Source: Fidelibacterota bacterium
GTDB lineage: Bacteria; Fidelibacterota; UBA2242
NCBI GenBank assembly: GCA_003527965.1
Contig: DPVY01000180.1
Coordinates: 1-13,075 of the forward strand
Reading direction: 5' to 3'
DNA: 13,075 bases
In this document: one piece after another, positions 1-5,528 of the stretch
Layout of the letters: the number at the start of each line of letters is the position of its first letter
Numbering within the stretch: the stretch's first letter is position 1
Made by a program: the position numbers and the translations under genes
Notes under the pieces: generated by a model
Told to the model about the DNA's origin: nothing
Databases searched by the model: none
Seen by the model: only the letters and a program-made list of their open reading frames with translations

Positions 1-540
1 GGAAAATTTAGCGGATTAACGCTCCACCAACTGCTCTCTTACGAAACTATCCAAAATCGCATTCGGGAAATGGCGGAATCTATTTCCAAAGATTACAAAG
101 ATTCCGTTCCGATCATGATCGGTGTGTTAAACGGCAGTTTTATATTTTTTGCCGATTTAATCCGAGAAATGTCGATTCAAGCCGAAGTTGATTTTATCAA
201 GATTTCCAGCTATGCCAATGAAACCATGACCAGTGGAACCGTACGGCTCTTAAAAGATATAAGTTGTGATATTACCGGCAGGGATGTTATCATTGTCGAG
301 GACATTATCGACTCCGGTTTATCCATTAATTTTCTCAGGAAGCGCCTTGAAGGCAGTGAGACCAAATCCGTACGATTTGCTTCATTATTAATGAAAGAGT
401 ATACGAAGCTGGATTTTGACATTGATTATGTCGGATTTACGATCCCCGATAAATATGTTGTTGGTTATGGTCTCGATCTGGTGCAAAAAATGCGAAATTT
501 AAAATCAGTCTACTACTTAAACCAGGATGGAAATAAATGA
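1..540 (+). CDS. hpt: Hypoxanthine phosphoribosyltransferase, 5'-truncated by window edge
   Basis: Transfers the phosphoribosyl group of PRPP to hypoxanthine or guanine, giving IMP or GMP in cytoplasmic purine salvage. The frame is open from base 1. The first residues, GKFSGLTLHQLLSYETIQ, already align with the usual N-terminal region of bacterial Hpt, so the true start lies upstream; no ATG, GTG or TTG occurs in frame before the ATG at 70, which is internal. Visible family motifs are IGVLNGSFIFFADL (substrate side), the PRPP-binding signature VIIVEDIIDSGLSI (about residues 96-109 of the visible part) and the C-terminal PDKYVVGYGLDL segment followed by RNLK. Its stop overlaps the ftsH start (ATGA, 537-540), indicating translational coupling. 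hpt directly before ftsH is a common bacterial order, often preceded by tilS. The assignment is secure; only the N-terminus is missing. Confidence 0.95.
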   Translation, partial: GKFSGLTLHQLLSYETIQNRIREMAESISKDYKDSVPIMIGVLNGSFIFFADLIREMSIQAEVDFIKISSYANETMTSGTVRLLKDISCDITGRDVIIVEDIIDSGLSINFLRKRLEGSETKSVRFASLLMKEYTKLDFDIDYVGFTIPDKYVVGYGLDLVQKMRNLKSVYYLNQDGNK

Positions 541-2654
541 CACTAAAAAGCAATCACTTGCGATCGAAATCGCCCAAAAATGACGGTAAGAAAAAACAAA
601 TGCTTCCGCCCAAAGGGAAATATTCGCCAAAAAATAAGCCAAAAGACAATAATGATGAGTTTAAATGGAAGAAAGCCTCCAAAACTTCCCTGATGTGGAT
701 TATCATTATTATCAGCTCCATTTTTCTCATTCAGATACTGGGTACGGGCTCAAAAGAAGAAGTCGTCATTACCTTTTCACAATATAAAGATCTGCTCGCC
801 AATGAGATGATTGCCGAGGCAACAATCATTGAGCGGGAATTCCACGGCGTGCTAAAGGAAAAAACAACATTAATTATTGGCACCCGCCCCGTGGAAGTTA
901 AAAAAATCCATCTGATTCTGCCTCCCAACATCGGACCGGAAATGCTGGAAGAATGGGATCGTTATAATCTGAAGTACAATTTCAAAGAAAAAACCGTTGA
1001 ATGGACGGCATATTTGGTTAATCTTTTACCTTGGCTGCTGTTTATCGGTATCTGGTTATTTTTCATGCGCCGCATGCAGGGGCAAAATAACAAGGGTATA
1101 TTTGGCTTTGGCAAAAGTAAAGCCCGGCTCTGGACGTCGGATCGACCCAAAGTAACGTTTGATGATGTTGCCGGATGTGTCGAAGCCAAAGAGGAGTTAG
1201 AAGAAATCATTGAATTCCTCAAATCGCCGGGCAAATTTTCCAGGTTAGGCGGCAAAATTCCCAAAGGAGCTTTGCTTTTAGGCCCTCCCGGAACCGGGAA
1301 AACCCTTCTGGCAAAAGCCATCGCCGGTGAAGCGGGCGTGCCTTTTTACAGTATCAGCGGCGCCGATTTTGTTGAAATGTTCGTCGGTGTCGGTGCTTCG
1401 CGGGTGCGTGATTTGTTTGAGCAGGGCAAAAAGAGCGCGCCTTGCATTATTTTTATTGATGAAATCGATGCTGTCGGTCGTCATCGCGGCGCCGGTCTCG
1501 GTGGTGGGCATGACGAGCGCGAACAGACTCTAAACCAGCTTCTTGTCGAAATGGACGGATTCGATGAAAATACAAACGTCATTATCATCGCGGCAACCAA
1601 CCGCCCCGATGTGCTCGATACGGCATTATTACGTCCGGGACGTTTTGATCGGCAGATCGTCGTGGATGTACCCGATGTAAGAGGACGCGAAGGCATTTTG
1701 AAGGTTCATACGAAGAATATCCCCATGGCAAAAGATATTAAATTATCCATAATTGCAAGAGGCACTCCCGGTTTAGTCGGCGCCGATCTGGCAAATTTGG
1801 TTAATGAAGCGGCGCTTCTGGCAGCCCGCAAAAACAAAAAAGCCGTAGATATGTTGGATTTTGATGAAGCCAAAGACAAAATCATGATGGGGGTTGAGCG
1901 CAAGAGTCTGCAGATCTCCGAGAAAGAACGTAATCTGACCGCTTATCACGAATCCGGTCATGTTCTGGTTGCCATGAATATTCTCGAAGCCGATCCGATT
2001 CACAAAGTGACTATTGTACCACGGGGTCGGGCATTGGGTATTACCCACCAGCTGCCTATGGATGAAAGGCACAATTATTCCCGATCCTATATAACCGCCC
2101 GACTGAGTATTCTGCTCGGTGGTCGGGCTGCGGAAAAAATCATTTTTAACGAATTAACTACCGGCGCCGGTAATGATATTGAACGCGCTACTGAATTAGC
2201 GCGGAAAATGGTTTGTGAATGGGGCATGAGCGACCGTCTGGGACCGTTGACTTTTGGCAAGCAAAATGAGGAAATATTTCTCGGCAGAGAGATTGCAAAA
2301 CATCGGGATTTCAGTGAAGACACGGCAAAAATTATTGATCAGGAAGTTCGCAAAATTGTTGAAGATGCTGAGGAGGTCGCTGCAAAAATACTTGAAGATA
2401 AATTAGATGCTCTTAAACTGTTAGCCGAATCTCTGTTAGAATATGAAGTGATAGATGGGGAAAACATTAAACGGCTTTTAAATGGAGAAAAAATCAAGAA
2501 TCCTGTTAAAAAAAGCAAACCCCGCAAACCCCGCTCTAAATCAGCAAAAACGGAATTGAAACGGGCGCGCCCGAAACCGACAAGCCTGAAGCCAGCTGTT
2601 ACCCAATCTAAAAAAGGAGTAAAAGACTCTGCTGAGACAGCTAAAAATAAATGA
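537..2654 (+). CDS. ftsH: ATP-dependent zinc metalloprotease FtsH
   Basis: Membrane-anchored AAA+ protease that unfolds and degrades membrane and short-lived cytosolic proteins as a hexamer on the cytoplasmic face. The 705 residues show a basic N-terminal extension (1-50), a membrane segment (about 51-69), an extracytoplasmic domain, a second membrane segment (about 161-180), Walker A GPPGTGKT (249-256), Walker B IIFIDEID (304-311), the second region of homology ending in RPGRFDR, the zinc site HESGH (471-475) and a likely third zinc ligand Asp547 in GNDIERAT. The catalytic set is complete. The start overlaps the hpt stop as ATGA with AGGA about 10 nt upstream. Two features are unusual: the roughly 50-residue Lys/Pro-rich cytosolic leader, and a Lys/Arg/Pro-rich tail after residue about 645. 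The tail's coding sequence also holds the ribosome binding site and probable start of folP. Confidence 0.98.
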   Translation: MTLKSNHLRSKSPKNDGKKKQMLPPKGKYSPKNKPKDNNDEFKWKKASKTSLMWIIIIISSIFLIQILGTGSKEEVVITFSQYKDLLANEMIAEATIIEREFHGVLKEKTTLIIGTRPVEVKKIHLILPPNIGPEMLEEWDRYNLKYNFKEKTVEWTAYLVNLLPWLLFIGIWLFFMRRMQGQNNKGIFGFGKSKARLWTSDRPKVTFDDVAGCVEAKEELEEIIEFLKSPGKFSRLGGKIPKGALLLGPPGTGKTLLAKAIAGEAGVPFYSISGADFVEMFVGVGASRVRDLFEQGKKSAPCIIFIDEIDAVGRHRGAGLGGGHDEREQTLNQLLVEMDGFDENTNVIIIAATNRPDVLDTALLRPGRFDRQIVVDVPDVRGREGILKVHTKNIPMAKDIKLSIIARGTPGLVGADLANLVNEAALLAARKNKKAVDMLDFDEAKDKIMMGVERKSLQISEKERNLTAYHESGHVLVAMNILEADPIHKVTIVPRGRALGITHQLPMDERHNYSRSYITARLSILLGGRAAEKIIFNELTTGAGNDIERATELARKMVCEWGMSDRLGPLTFGKQNEEIFLGREIAKHRDFSEDTAKIIDQEVRKIVEDAEEVAAKILEDKLDALKLLAESLLEYEVIDGENIKRLLNGEKIKNPVKKSKPRKPRSKSAKTELKRARPKPTSLKPAVTQSKKGVKDSAETAKNK
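2616..2619 (+). promoter_or_regulatory. Ribosome binding site (GGAG) deciding the folP start
   Basis: AAGGAGT inside the end of ftsH lies 9 nt before a CTG codon at 2629. An in-frame TAA at 2620-2622 rules out any start further upstream. The first in-frame ATG (2677) has GAGGAG abutting it with no spacer. Spacing and homology of the extra residues favour CTG 2629; initiation at CTG 2632 (12 nt spacing) is the alternative. Confidence 0.55.
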
Positions 2655-3825
2655 TATTCCTCATTATATTGAGGAGATGAAAACCCTGCCGGTGGATCCG
2701 GGGGGAATCGCGGCGATGACTCCTAAAGGGGAATTTTTCATTCTTAAAACCGACCCGATCTCATGTCCGGCTGCTAATATATTAAAACAGCAGATGCTGT
2801 CTGTTGGCGGGGAGTGTGCCGTCAGCCGGGAAGCCACAACTTGCAATGTGGATCAAGCGCCCGCGATACTTTCCGGTACGAAGAAACAATTTGACAGGCT
2901 TATTAATAGTTTAAAAAACCAGGCTTTCGGATTAGCCCGTTTACAAGTGGAATTAAGCGATTTCTTTAAGGATAACTCCCGGCAGATTTACAATGTCAAA
3001 ATCGGCAATTCTGTATTCGATACCCGGAAAAAAACCTATGTCATGGGAATCCTTAATATGACTCCTGATTCGTTTTCGGACGGCGGTAAATATTCCGGTG
3101 AAGATGAAGCCCTGAAAGCGGCTATGACAATGGAGCAAGAGGGAGCCGACATTATTGACATCGGAGGTGAATCGACTCGTCCGGGCGCCGAGTCAGTAGA
3201 TCTTCGAACCGAATCAGACCGGGTTATTCCTGTTATTAAAGCTATCCGGAAACATTCGGATATTCCGATTTCCGTAGATACATACAAGTCCGCAATAGCA
3301 GAGGAAGCTTTGCAAAACGGCGCCGATATTGTCAATGATATCAGCGGTTTGACCTATGATTCCGAAATGATTTCGGTCATTAAAAAATATAATGCTACTG
3401 TTGTAATAATGCACATTAAGGGTACGCCCCGCAACATGCAGAATAACCCGGTTTACACTAACCTGATTGATGAAATCATGCAATATCTTTTTTTATCGGT
3501 CCAAAGGGCTATCGATGCCGGAATTTCCAGAAATCAAATAATAATTGATCCCGGATTTGGTTTTGGGAAAACTTTCAAAGATAATTATACGTTATTGAGA
3601 TATCTCGCTGAATTCCAATCCCTGGGACAGCCGATTCTTGTCGGACTTTCCCGAAAATCTTTTATTGGGAAGCGACTCGATCTACCGGTGGATCAACGAT
3701 TGGAGGGCAGTTTGGCGAGTATGTCCAGCGCCATAATGAACGGCGCCGGTTTTGTCAGAGTTCACGATGTTAAAGAGTCGGTTCGGGCCGTGAAGGTCGT
3801 TGATTCAATAATAGGGAAAAATTAA
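2629..3825 (+). CDS. folP: Dihydropteroate synthase, N-terminally extended form
   Basis: Condenses p-aminobenzoate with 6-hydroxymethyl-dihydropterin pyrophosphate to dihydropteroate, in cytoplasmic folate synthesis. From CTG 2629 it has 398 codons: an N-terminal extension of about 130 residues (with PVDPGGIAAMTPKGEF and ILKQQMLSVGGECAVSR, typical of the long DHPS form) followed by the TIM barrel. Motifs are VMGILNMTPDSFSDGG (138-153), DIIDIGGESTRPGAE (about 174-188), ISVDTYKS, NDISG, DPGFGFGKT (from 307), GLSRKSFIGK (339-348) and VRVHD (376-380). All catalytic and pterin-binding motifs are present. An ATG at 2677 would give 382 residues but drop conserved-looking sequence (QLKINDIPHYIEE) and has no properly spaced Shine-Dalgarno. 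The preferred start overlaps ftsH by 26 nt, and cdaA follows after 1 nt. Function is secure; the start codon is inferred. Confidence 0.93.
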   Translation: MLRQLKINDIPHYIEEMKTLPVDPGGIAAMTPKGEFFILKTDPISCPAANILKQQMLSVGGECAVSREATTCNVDQAPAILSGTKKQFDRLINSLKNQAFGLARLQVELSDFFKDNSRQIYNVKIGNSVFDTRKKTYVMGILNMTPDSFSDGGKYSGEDEALKAAMTMEQEGADIIDIGGESTRPGAESVDLRTESDRVIPVIKAIRKHSDIPISVDTYKSAIAEEALQNGADIVNDISGLTYDSEMISVIKKYNATVVIMHIKGTPRNMQNNPVYTNLIDEIMQYLFLSVQRAIDAGISRNQIIIDPGFGFGKTFKDNYTLLRYLAEFQSLGQPILVGLSRKSFIGKRLDLPVDQRLEGSLASMSSAIMNGAGFVRVHDVKESVRAVKVVDSIIGKN

Positions 3826-3826
3826 C

Positions 3827-4603
3827 ATGACCCTGTTTACAATAAAATTTATTACGGTAACAATATGGGATGTTCTCGATATTCTGATTGTTTACTGGAT
3901 ATTTCTGAAGCTTTACCAGTTTTTCAAAGGTTCCCGCGCTTCACAAATGATATTTGGATTGGCGATTATCTTATTATTATCCTTTATTGCTCATATCTTC
4001 AATTTACAGAGCCTGTCATGGATCATGGGGCAATTACAGACGGTGTGGGTCATTGCATTTGTCATTGTTTTTCAGCCGGAATTGCGCCGGATTCTGATCA
4101 TGATTGGTCAGAGCCGTTTATTAAGACGGTTTATAAGTGAACCAAAATCAAAAACAATCGAAGCTATTATCGAAGCCTCATTAGAATTGGTTCGCCGGAA
4201 ATGGGGCGGTTTATTTGTTCTCGGGCGGGAAATCCGCTTGAAGAGTATTCGTGAGAATGCCATTACTATAAACGCTGAGGTATCTTCCAGCCTGCTAATT
4301 TCAATATTTAATCCCGGCAGTCCACTCCATGACGGCGCTGTGATTATCCAAAATGATATTGTCGAAGCAGCCGGAGCTATTTTACCTCTTTCGGATAATC
4401 CGGACCTGGATCCCCTTTTGGGAACACGCCATAGAGCCGCATTGGGATTGTCGGAGGAAACCGACGCCGTTATAGTGATAGTCTCTGAAGAGACTCAGAA
4501 AATTGCCGTTGCCTACCAGGGAATATTTTATCGCAGCGTGGATGAAGACATGCTGCGGGAGCTTCTTAATAAATTATTCTTTATCGGGAATGAAAAAGGA
4601 TAA
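3827..4603 (+). CDS. cdaA: Membrane diadenylate cyclase (c-di-AMP synthase)
   Basis: Condenses two ATP into the second messenger cyclic di-AMP, which in other bacteria controls potassium and osmolyte balance and cell-wall stress. The 258 residues have three predicted N-terminal membrane helices (about 13-33, 39-60, 63-83) followed by a cytoplasmic DAC/DisA_N domain with both catalytic signatures, DGA (169-171, in LHDGAVII) and RHR (201-203, in GTRHRAALG). The usual linker motif QPELRRIL follows the third helix. Length matches CdaA/DacA. It is the last gene of the hpt-ftsH-folP-cdaA run, 1 nt after the folP stop. In Firmicutes cdaA is usually followed by cdaR (YbbR domains) and glmM; neither appears here, where a repeat-rich gap follows. 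Family assignment is secure; regulation cannot be read from the sequence. Confidence 0.96.
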   Translation: MTLFTIKFITVTIWDVLDILIVYWIFLKLYQFFKGSRASQMIFGLAIILLLSFIAHIFNLQSLSWIMGQLQTVWVIAFVIVFQPELRRILIMIGQSRLLRRFISEPKSKTIEAIIEASLELVRRKWGGLFVLGREIRLKSIRENAITINAEVSSSLLISIFNPGSPLHDGAVIIQNDIVEAAGAILPLSDNPDLDPLLGTRHRAALGLSEETDAVIVIVSEETQKIAVAYQGIFYRSVDEDMLRELLNKLFFIGNEKG

Positions 4604-4640
4604 ATCCGGTCCCTGAGACTAAACCGGAATAAAAATAAAC

Positions 4641-4647
4641 CACAAAG
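4641..4647 (+). repeat. CCACAAAG-type dispersed tract, copy 1
   Basis: AAATAAACCACAAAGCCAC resembles the tract at 5355-5384. Such CCACAAAGGCACAAAG phrases recur between genes in many environmental bacterial genomes (general knowledge). Their function is unknown. Confidence 0.4.
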
Positions 4648-4666
4648 CCACTAAAAACAGCTTCTA

Positions 4667-4697
4667 AAACCAATTTTCAGCGAAGCCAAATTGGTTT
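4667..4697. terminator. Perfect 10-bp hairpin after cdaA, possible terminator
   Basis: AAACCAATTT (4667-4676) pairs exactly with AAATTGGTTT (4688-4697) across an 11-nt loop that can itself form GC-GAA-GC. It lies 63 nt past the cdaA stop, a sensible place to end the housekeeping operon. No clean U-run follows on the + strand (TATATC), while the minus strand reads GGTTTTAG. It may therefore be a weak or bidirectional terminator, or simply another palindromic repeat of the cluster. Confidence 0.35.
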
Positions 4698-4699
4698 AT

Positions 4700-4781
4700 A
4701 TCTATTATCACTCGTCTCAACGCTCCCGCGTTGAGACGGAGCTGCTCAAATCTTTTTTTTGTGTCACCGCAGGAGCGGAGA
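4700..4781 (+). repeat. Direct-repeat module, copy 1
   Basis: The module reads ATCTA..ATCACT, then an 11-bp hairpin (CGTCTCAACGC 4713-4723, loop TCCC, GCGTTGAGACG 4728-4738), then CTGCTCAAATCTTT, a T-run, GTGTCA and a small hairpin CCGC-AGGA-GCGG (4767-4778). Its first 32 bases from ATCACT are identical to copy 2 at 5055, and the rest differs at only a few positions. The hairpin loop at the end differs (AGGA versus CAGA) while the stem is conserved, which suggests the structure is what is kept. Confidence 0.85.
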
Positions 4782-4796
4782 GTAAAAAGAAAGCGT

Positions 4797-4831
4797 AAAA
4801 AGGATAACCACCCAATTCATTGGGTGGATCC
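4797..4831 (-). terminator. Intrinsic terminator on the minus strand
   Basis: Read on the minus strand: GGATCCACCCAAT, a GA loop, then ATTGGGTGG, TT bulge, ATCC, followed at once by TTTTT. That is a 13-bp stem with one 2-nt bulge and an immediate U-run. On the + strand the same element has no U-run, so it would act on leftward transcription. The inner palindrome (CCACCCAAT TC ATTGGGTGG, 4808-4827) also belongs to the hairpin family of this region. Confidence 0.5.
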
Positions 4832-4850
4832 TGAGCGCTAATAATATACC

Positions 4851-4866
4851 CCCGAATTCATTCGGG
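4851..4866. repeat. REP-like hairpin CCCGAAT/ATTCGGG
   Basis: CCCGAAT (4851-4857), dinucleotide TC, ATTCGGG (4860-4866): a perfect 7-bp stem with central TTCA, the same architecture as the stem at 4808-4827 but with a different stem sequence. Confidence 0.7.
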
Positions 4867-4870
4867 TAGG

Positions 4871-4968
4871 CGGAATATCTTTGCGAAAGTTTATGCAAAC
4901 AGAACCACCAACTTTTACCAGAGTTTTTCACGATCTGCACAACGAACTTTCACAAAGATAATATTCCG
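4871..4968. repeat. Long interrupted inverted repeat (98 nt)
   Basis: Left arm CGGAATAT-CTTTG-C-GAAAGTT (4871-4891) pairs with AACTTTC-A-CAAAG-ATA-ATATTCCG (4945-4968): 8 + 5 + 7 base pairs with one C/A mismatch and a 3-nt bulge, and a loop of about 53 nt. The imperfections suggest an old or structure-selected element such as a MITE-like insertion or RNA domain. A short open frame runs through it without a start codon. Confidence 0.7.
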
Positions 4969-4988
4969 TCAGGAGTGAGTTCCCGACA

Positions 4989-5002
4989 CCGACTGAAGTC
5001 GG
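4989..5002. repeat. REP-like hairpin CCGACT/AGTCGG
   Basis: CCGACT, GA, AGTCGG: a perfect 6-bp stem. On the opposite strand the apex reads TTCA, as in the stems at 4808 and 4851. Confidence 0.65.
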
Positions 5003-5025
5003 AAACGTGAGGCCCAGCCTTTATC

Positions 5026-5045
5026 CCCCCGGTTAAAACCGGGGG
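5026..5045. repeat. REP-like hairpin CCCCCGGTT/AACCGGGGG
   Basis: A perfect 9-bp GC-rich stem with an AA centre, directly upstream of module copy 2. Copy 1 has a different hairpin (4667-4697) in the equivalent position. No U-run follows, so it is not called a terminator. Confidence 0.75.
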
Positions 5046-5048
5046 TTA

Positions 5049-5128
5049 ATCTAAATCACTCGTCTCAACGCTCCCGCGTTGAGACGTAACTGCTCAAATC
5101 TTTCTTTGTGTCACCGCCAGAGCGGAGA
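5049..5128 (+). repeat. Direct-repeat module, copy 2
   Basis: Same module as at 4700-4781: identical 11-bp hairpin with TCCC loop (5061-5086), CTGCTCAAATCTTT and the CCGC-CAGA-GCGG hairpin (5114-5125). In this copy the second hairpin extends outward: TTGTGTC (5106-5112) pairs with GACACAA (5127-5133) around one A/A mismatch, giving an 11-bp stem. Copy 1 has lost most of this extension. Confidence 0.85.
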
Positions 5129-5164
5129 CACAAGTAAACAAGTAAAAAAAATAAAACAAAAATA

Positions 5165-5193
5165 AATATAGACATTTTTTGCAGGTGTGTTAA
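5165..5193 (-). promoter_or_regulatory. Sigma70-like promoter, leftward
   Basis: On the minus strand TTAACA (5193-5188; 5/6 to TTGACA), a 17-nt spacer and TATATT (5170-5165; 5/6 to TATAAT). Transcription would run into the hairpin cluster. The + strand of the same segment offers a weaker match, TAGACA (5169-5174), 16 nt, TAAATT (5191-5196), so the site could be divergent. The region is AT-rich, which raises the chance of accidental matches. Confidence 0.4.
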
Positions 5194-5197
5194 ATTA

Positions 5198-5350
5198 ATG
5201 ATGACAATTATGGAAAACTATTCTTCAGGGAGATTTGAGAAGATGTTGTTTAACCCCATAGCCGATGAATCTCGGCGCGGGTATATATCTCTGCCTGTAA
5301 TCGGGAAATCCTGCCTCAACGGCGGGAACCTGCGGAAGTTTGGTAGGTGA
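5198..5350 (+). CDS. Possible 50-codon ORF, unrecognised
   Basis: An uninterrupted frame from ATG 5198 (other ATGs at 5201 and 5210) to TGA 5350. It begins MMTIMENYSSGRFEKM and continues through an Arg/Gly-containing second half. AGGTG lies about 10 nt upstream. I do not recognise the product. The DNA also contains small stems (GCCGA/TCGGC 5261-5276; CCTGCC/GGCGGG 5310-5326), so the segment may be an RNA element or a dispersed repeat instead. If the weak rightward promoter at 5169-5196 is used, the first ATG would lie before the transcription start. Confidence 0.15.
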   Translation: MMTIMENYSSGRFEKMLFNPIADESRRGYISLPVIGKSCLNGGNLRKFGR

Positions 5351-5354
5351 ATAA

Positions 5355-5384
5355 ATAAAACCACAAAGGCTCGAAGGCACAAAG
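5355..5384 (+). repeat. CCACAAAG-type dispersed tract, copy 2
   Basis: ATAAAACCACAAAGG, then TCGAA, then GGCACAAAG: two CACAAAG units (5362-5368, 5378-5384) similar to the tract at 4641. Further on, GGAGACACAGAG (5421-5432) resembles the end of the direct-repeat module, so this may be a decayed relative. Confidence 0.4.
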
Positions 5385-5450
5385 AATAATTATAGTAATT
5401 TTGACACGGATCTGCTCAGAGGAGACACAGAGAATGCATATTTTTGTTAT

Positions 5451-5512
5451 ACCTGCCAGGTTTACAAAATTATTTGCATCTTATGGAGAAGTATCTTATA
5501 AACCTGACAGGT
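5451..5512. repeat. ACCTG-N-CAGGT inverted repeat before porU
   Basis: ACCTGCCAGGTTT (5451-5463) and AAACCTGACAGGT (5500-5512) form a 13-bp stem with one mismatch around 36 nt, and each arm is itself a palindrome (ACCTG-N-CAGGT). It ends 4 nt before the probable porU ribosome binding site. It could be an operator, an mRNA hairpin affecting translation, or a dispersed repeat; AACCTGACAGGTT-like units are frequent between genes in Bacteroidota (general knowledge). Confidence 0.6.
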
Positions 5513-5515
5513 ATT

Positions 5516-5522
5516 GAGGGGA
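5516..5522 (+). promoter_or_regulatory. Probable ribosome binding site of porU (GAGGGGA)
   Basis: GAGGGGA lies 6 nt before TTG 5529, the preferred start. The other in-frame TTG (5514) precedes this site and has only an AGG 2 nt away. An in-frame TGA at 5505 blocks earlier starts. Confidence 0.5.
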
Positions 5523-5528
5523 CATTTC

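Larger units (their letters stand above)
4797..5158 (-). ncRNA. Candidate structured non-coding RNA, leftward
   Basis: A sigma70-like promoter (5193-5165) points left into this interval and an intrinsic terminator closes it. The transcript would fold into hairpins at 5133-5106, 5086-5061, 5045-5026, 5002-4989, the long stem 4968-4871, 4866-4851 and the terminator. No known RNA family was recognised. The alternative is a cluster of mobile palindromes with chance promoter and terminator matches. Confidence 0.25.
4604..5528. other. Repeat-rich intergenic region between the cdaA and porU operons
   Basis: About 0.9 kb without a convincing protein gene. From left to right it holds a weak TCCGGT/ACCGGA stem (4605-4628), a CCACAAAG tract, a strong AT-rich hairpin, the first copy of a direct-repeat module, several REP-like hairpins including a long interrupted inverted repeat, the second copy of the module, an AT-rich stretch with promoter-like sequences, a possible 50-codon ORF, a second CCACAAAG tract and an inverted repeat abutting the porU start. 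The 5401 TTGACA has no partner -10 at 16-18 nt. TATTTTTG at 5439-5446 fits the Bacteroidetes -7 consensus TAnnTTTG but lacks a clear -33 TTG, so no porU promoter is assigned with confidence. Confidence 0.85.

Noticed and set aside
70..540. hpt starting at ATG 70
   Set aside because: The frame is open to base 1 and the upstream residues match the N-terminal part of Hpt, so the gene is truncated by the window rather than starting here.
1361..3750. Recurrent GGCGCC hexamers
   Set aside because: They encode Gly-Ala pairs within ftsH and folP; codon choice explains them.
4605..4628. TCCGGT/ACCGGA stem as the cdaA terminator
   Set aside because: Only 6 bp with a 12-nt loop, followed by an A-rich rather than U-rich tract.
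4835..4975. Open frame through the long inverted repeat (RNIFAKVYANRTTNFYQS...)
   Set aside because: No ATG, GTG or TTG start, and the reading overlaps palindromes. Not supported as a gene.
4700..5128. CRISPR-like array
   Set aside because: Only two repeat copies about 350 bp apart, with no regular spacers and no cas genes.
5198..5350. c-di-AMP or other known riboswitch before porU
   Set aside because: Neither the ydaO-type conserved segments nor other riboswitch signatures I know could be found.
5401..5406. TTGACA as -35 of a porU promoter
   Set aside because: No -10-like hexamer occurs 16-18 nt downstream.
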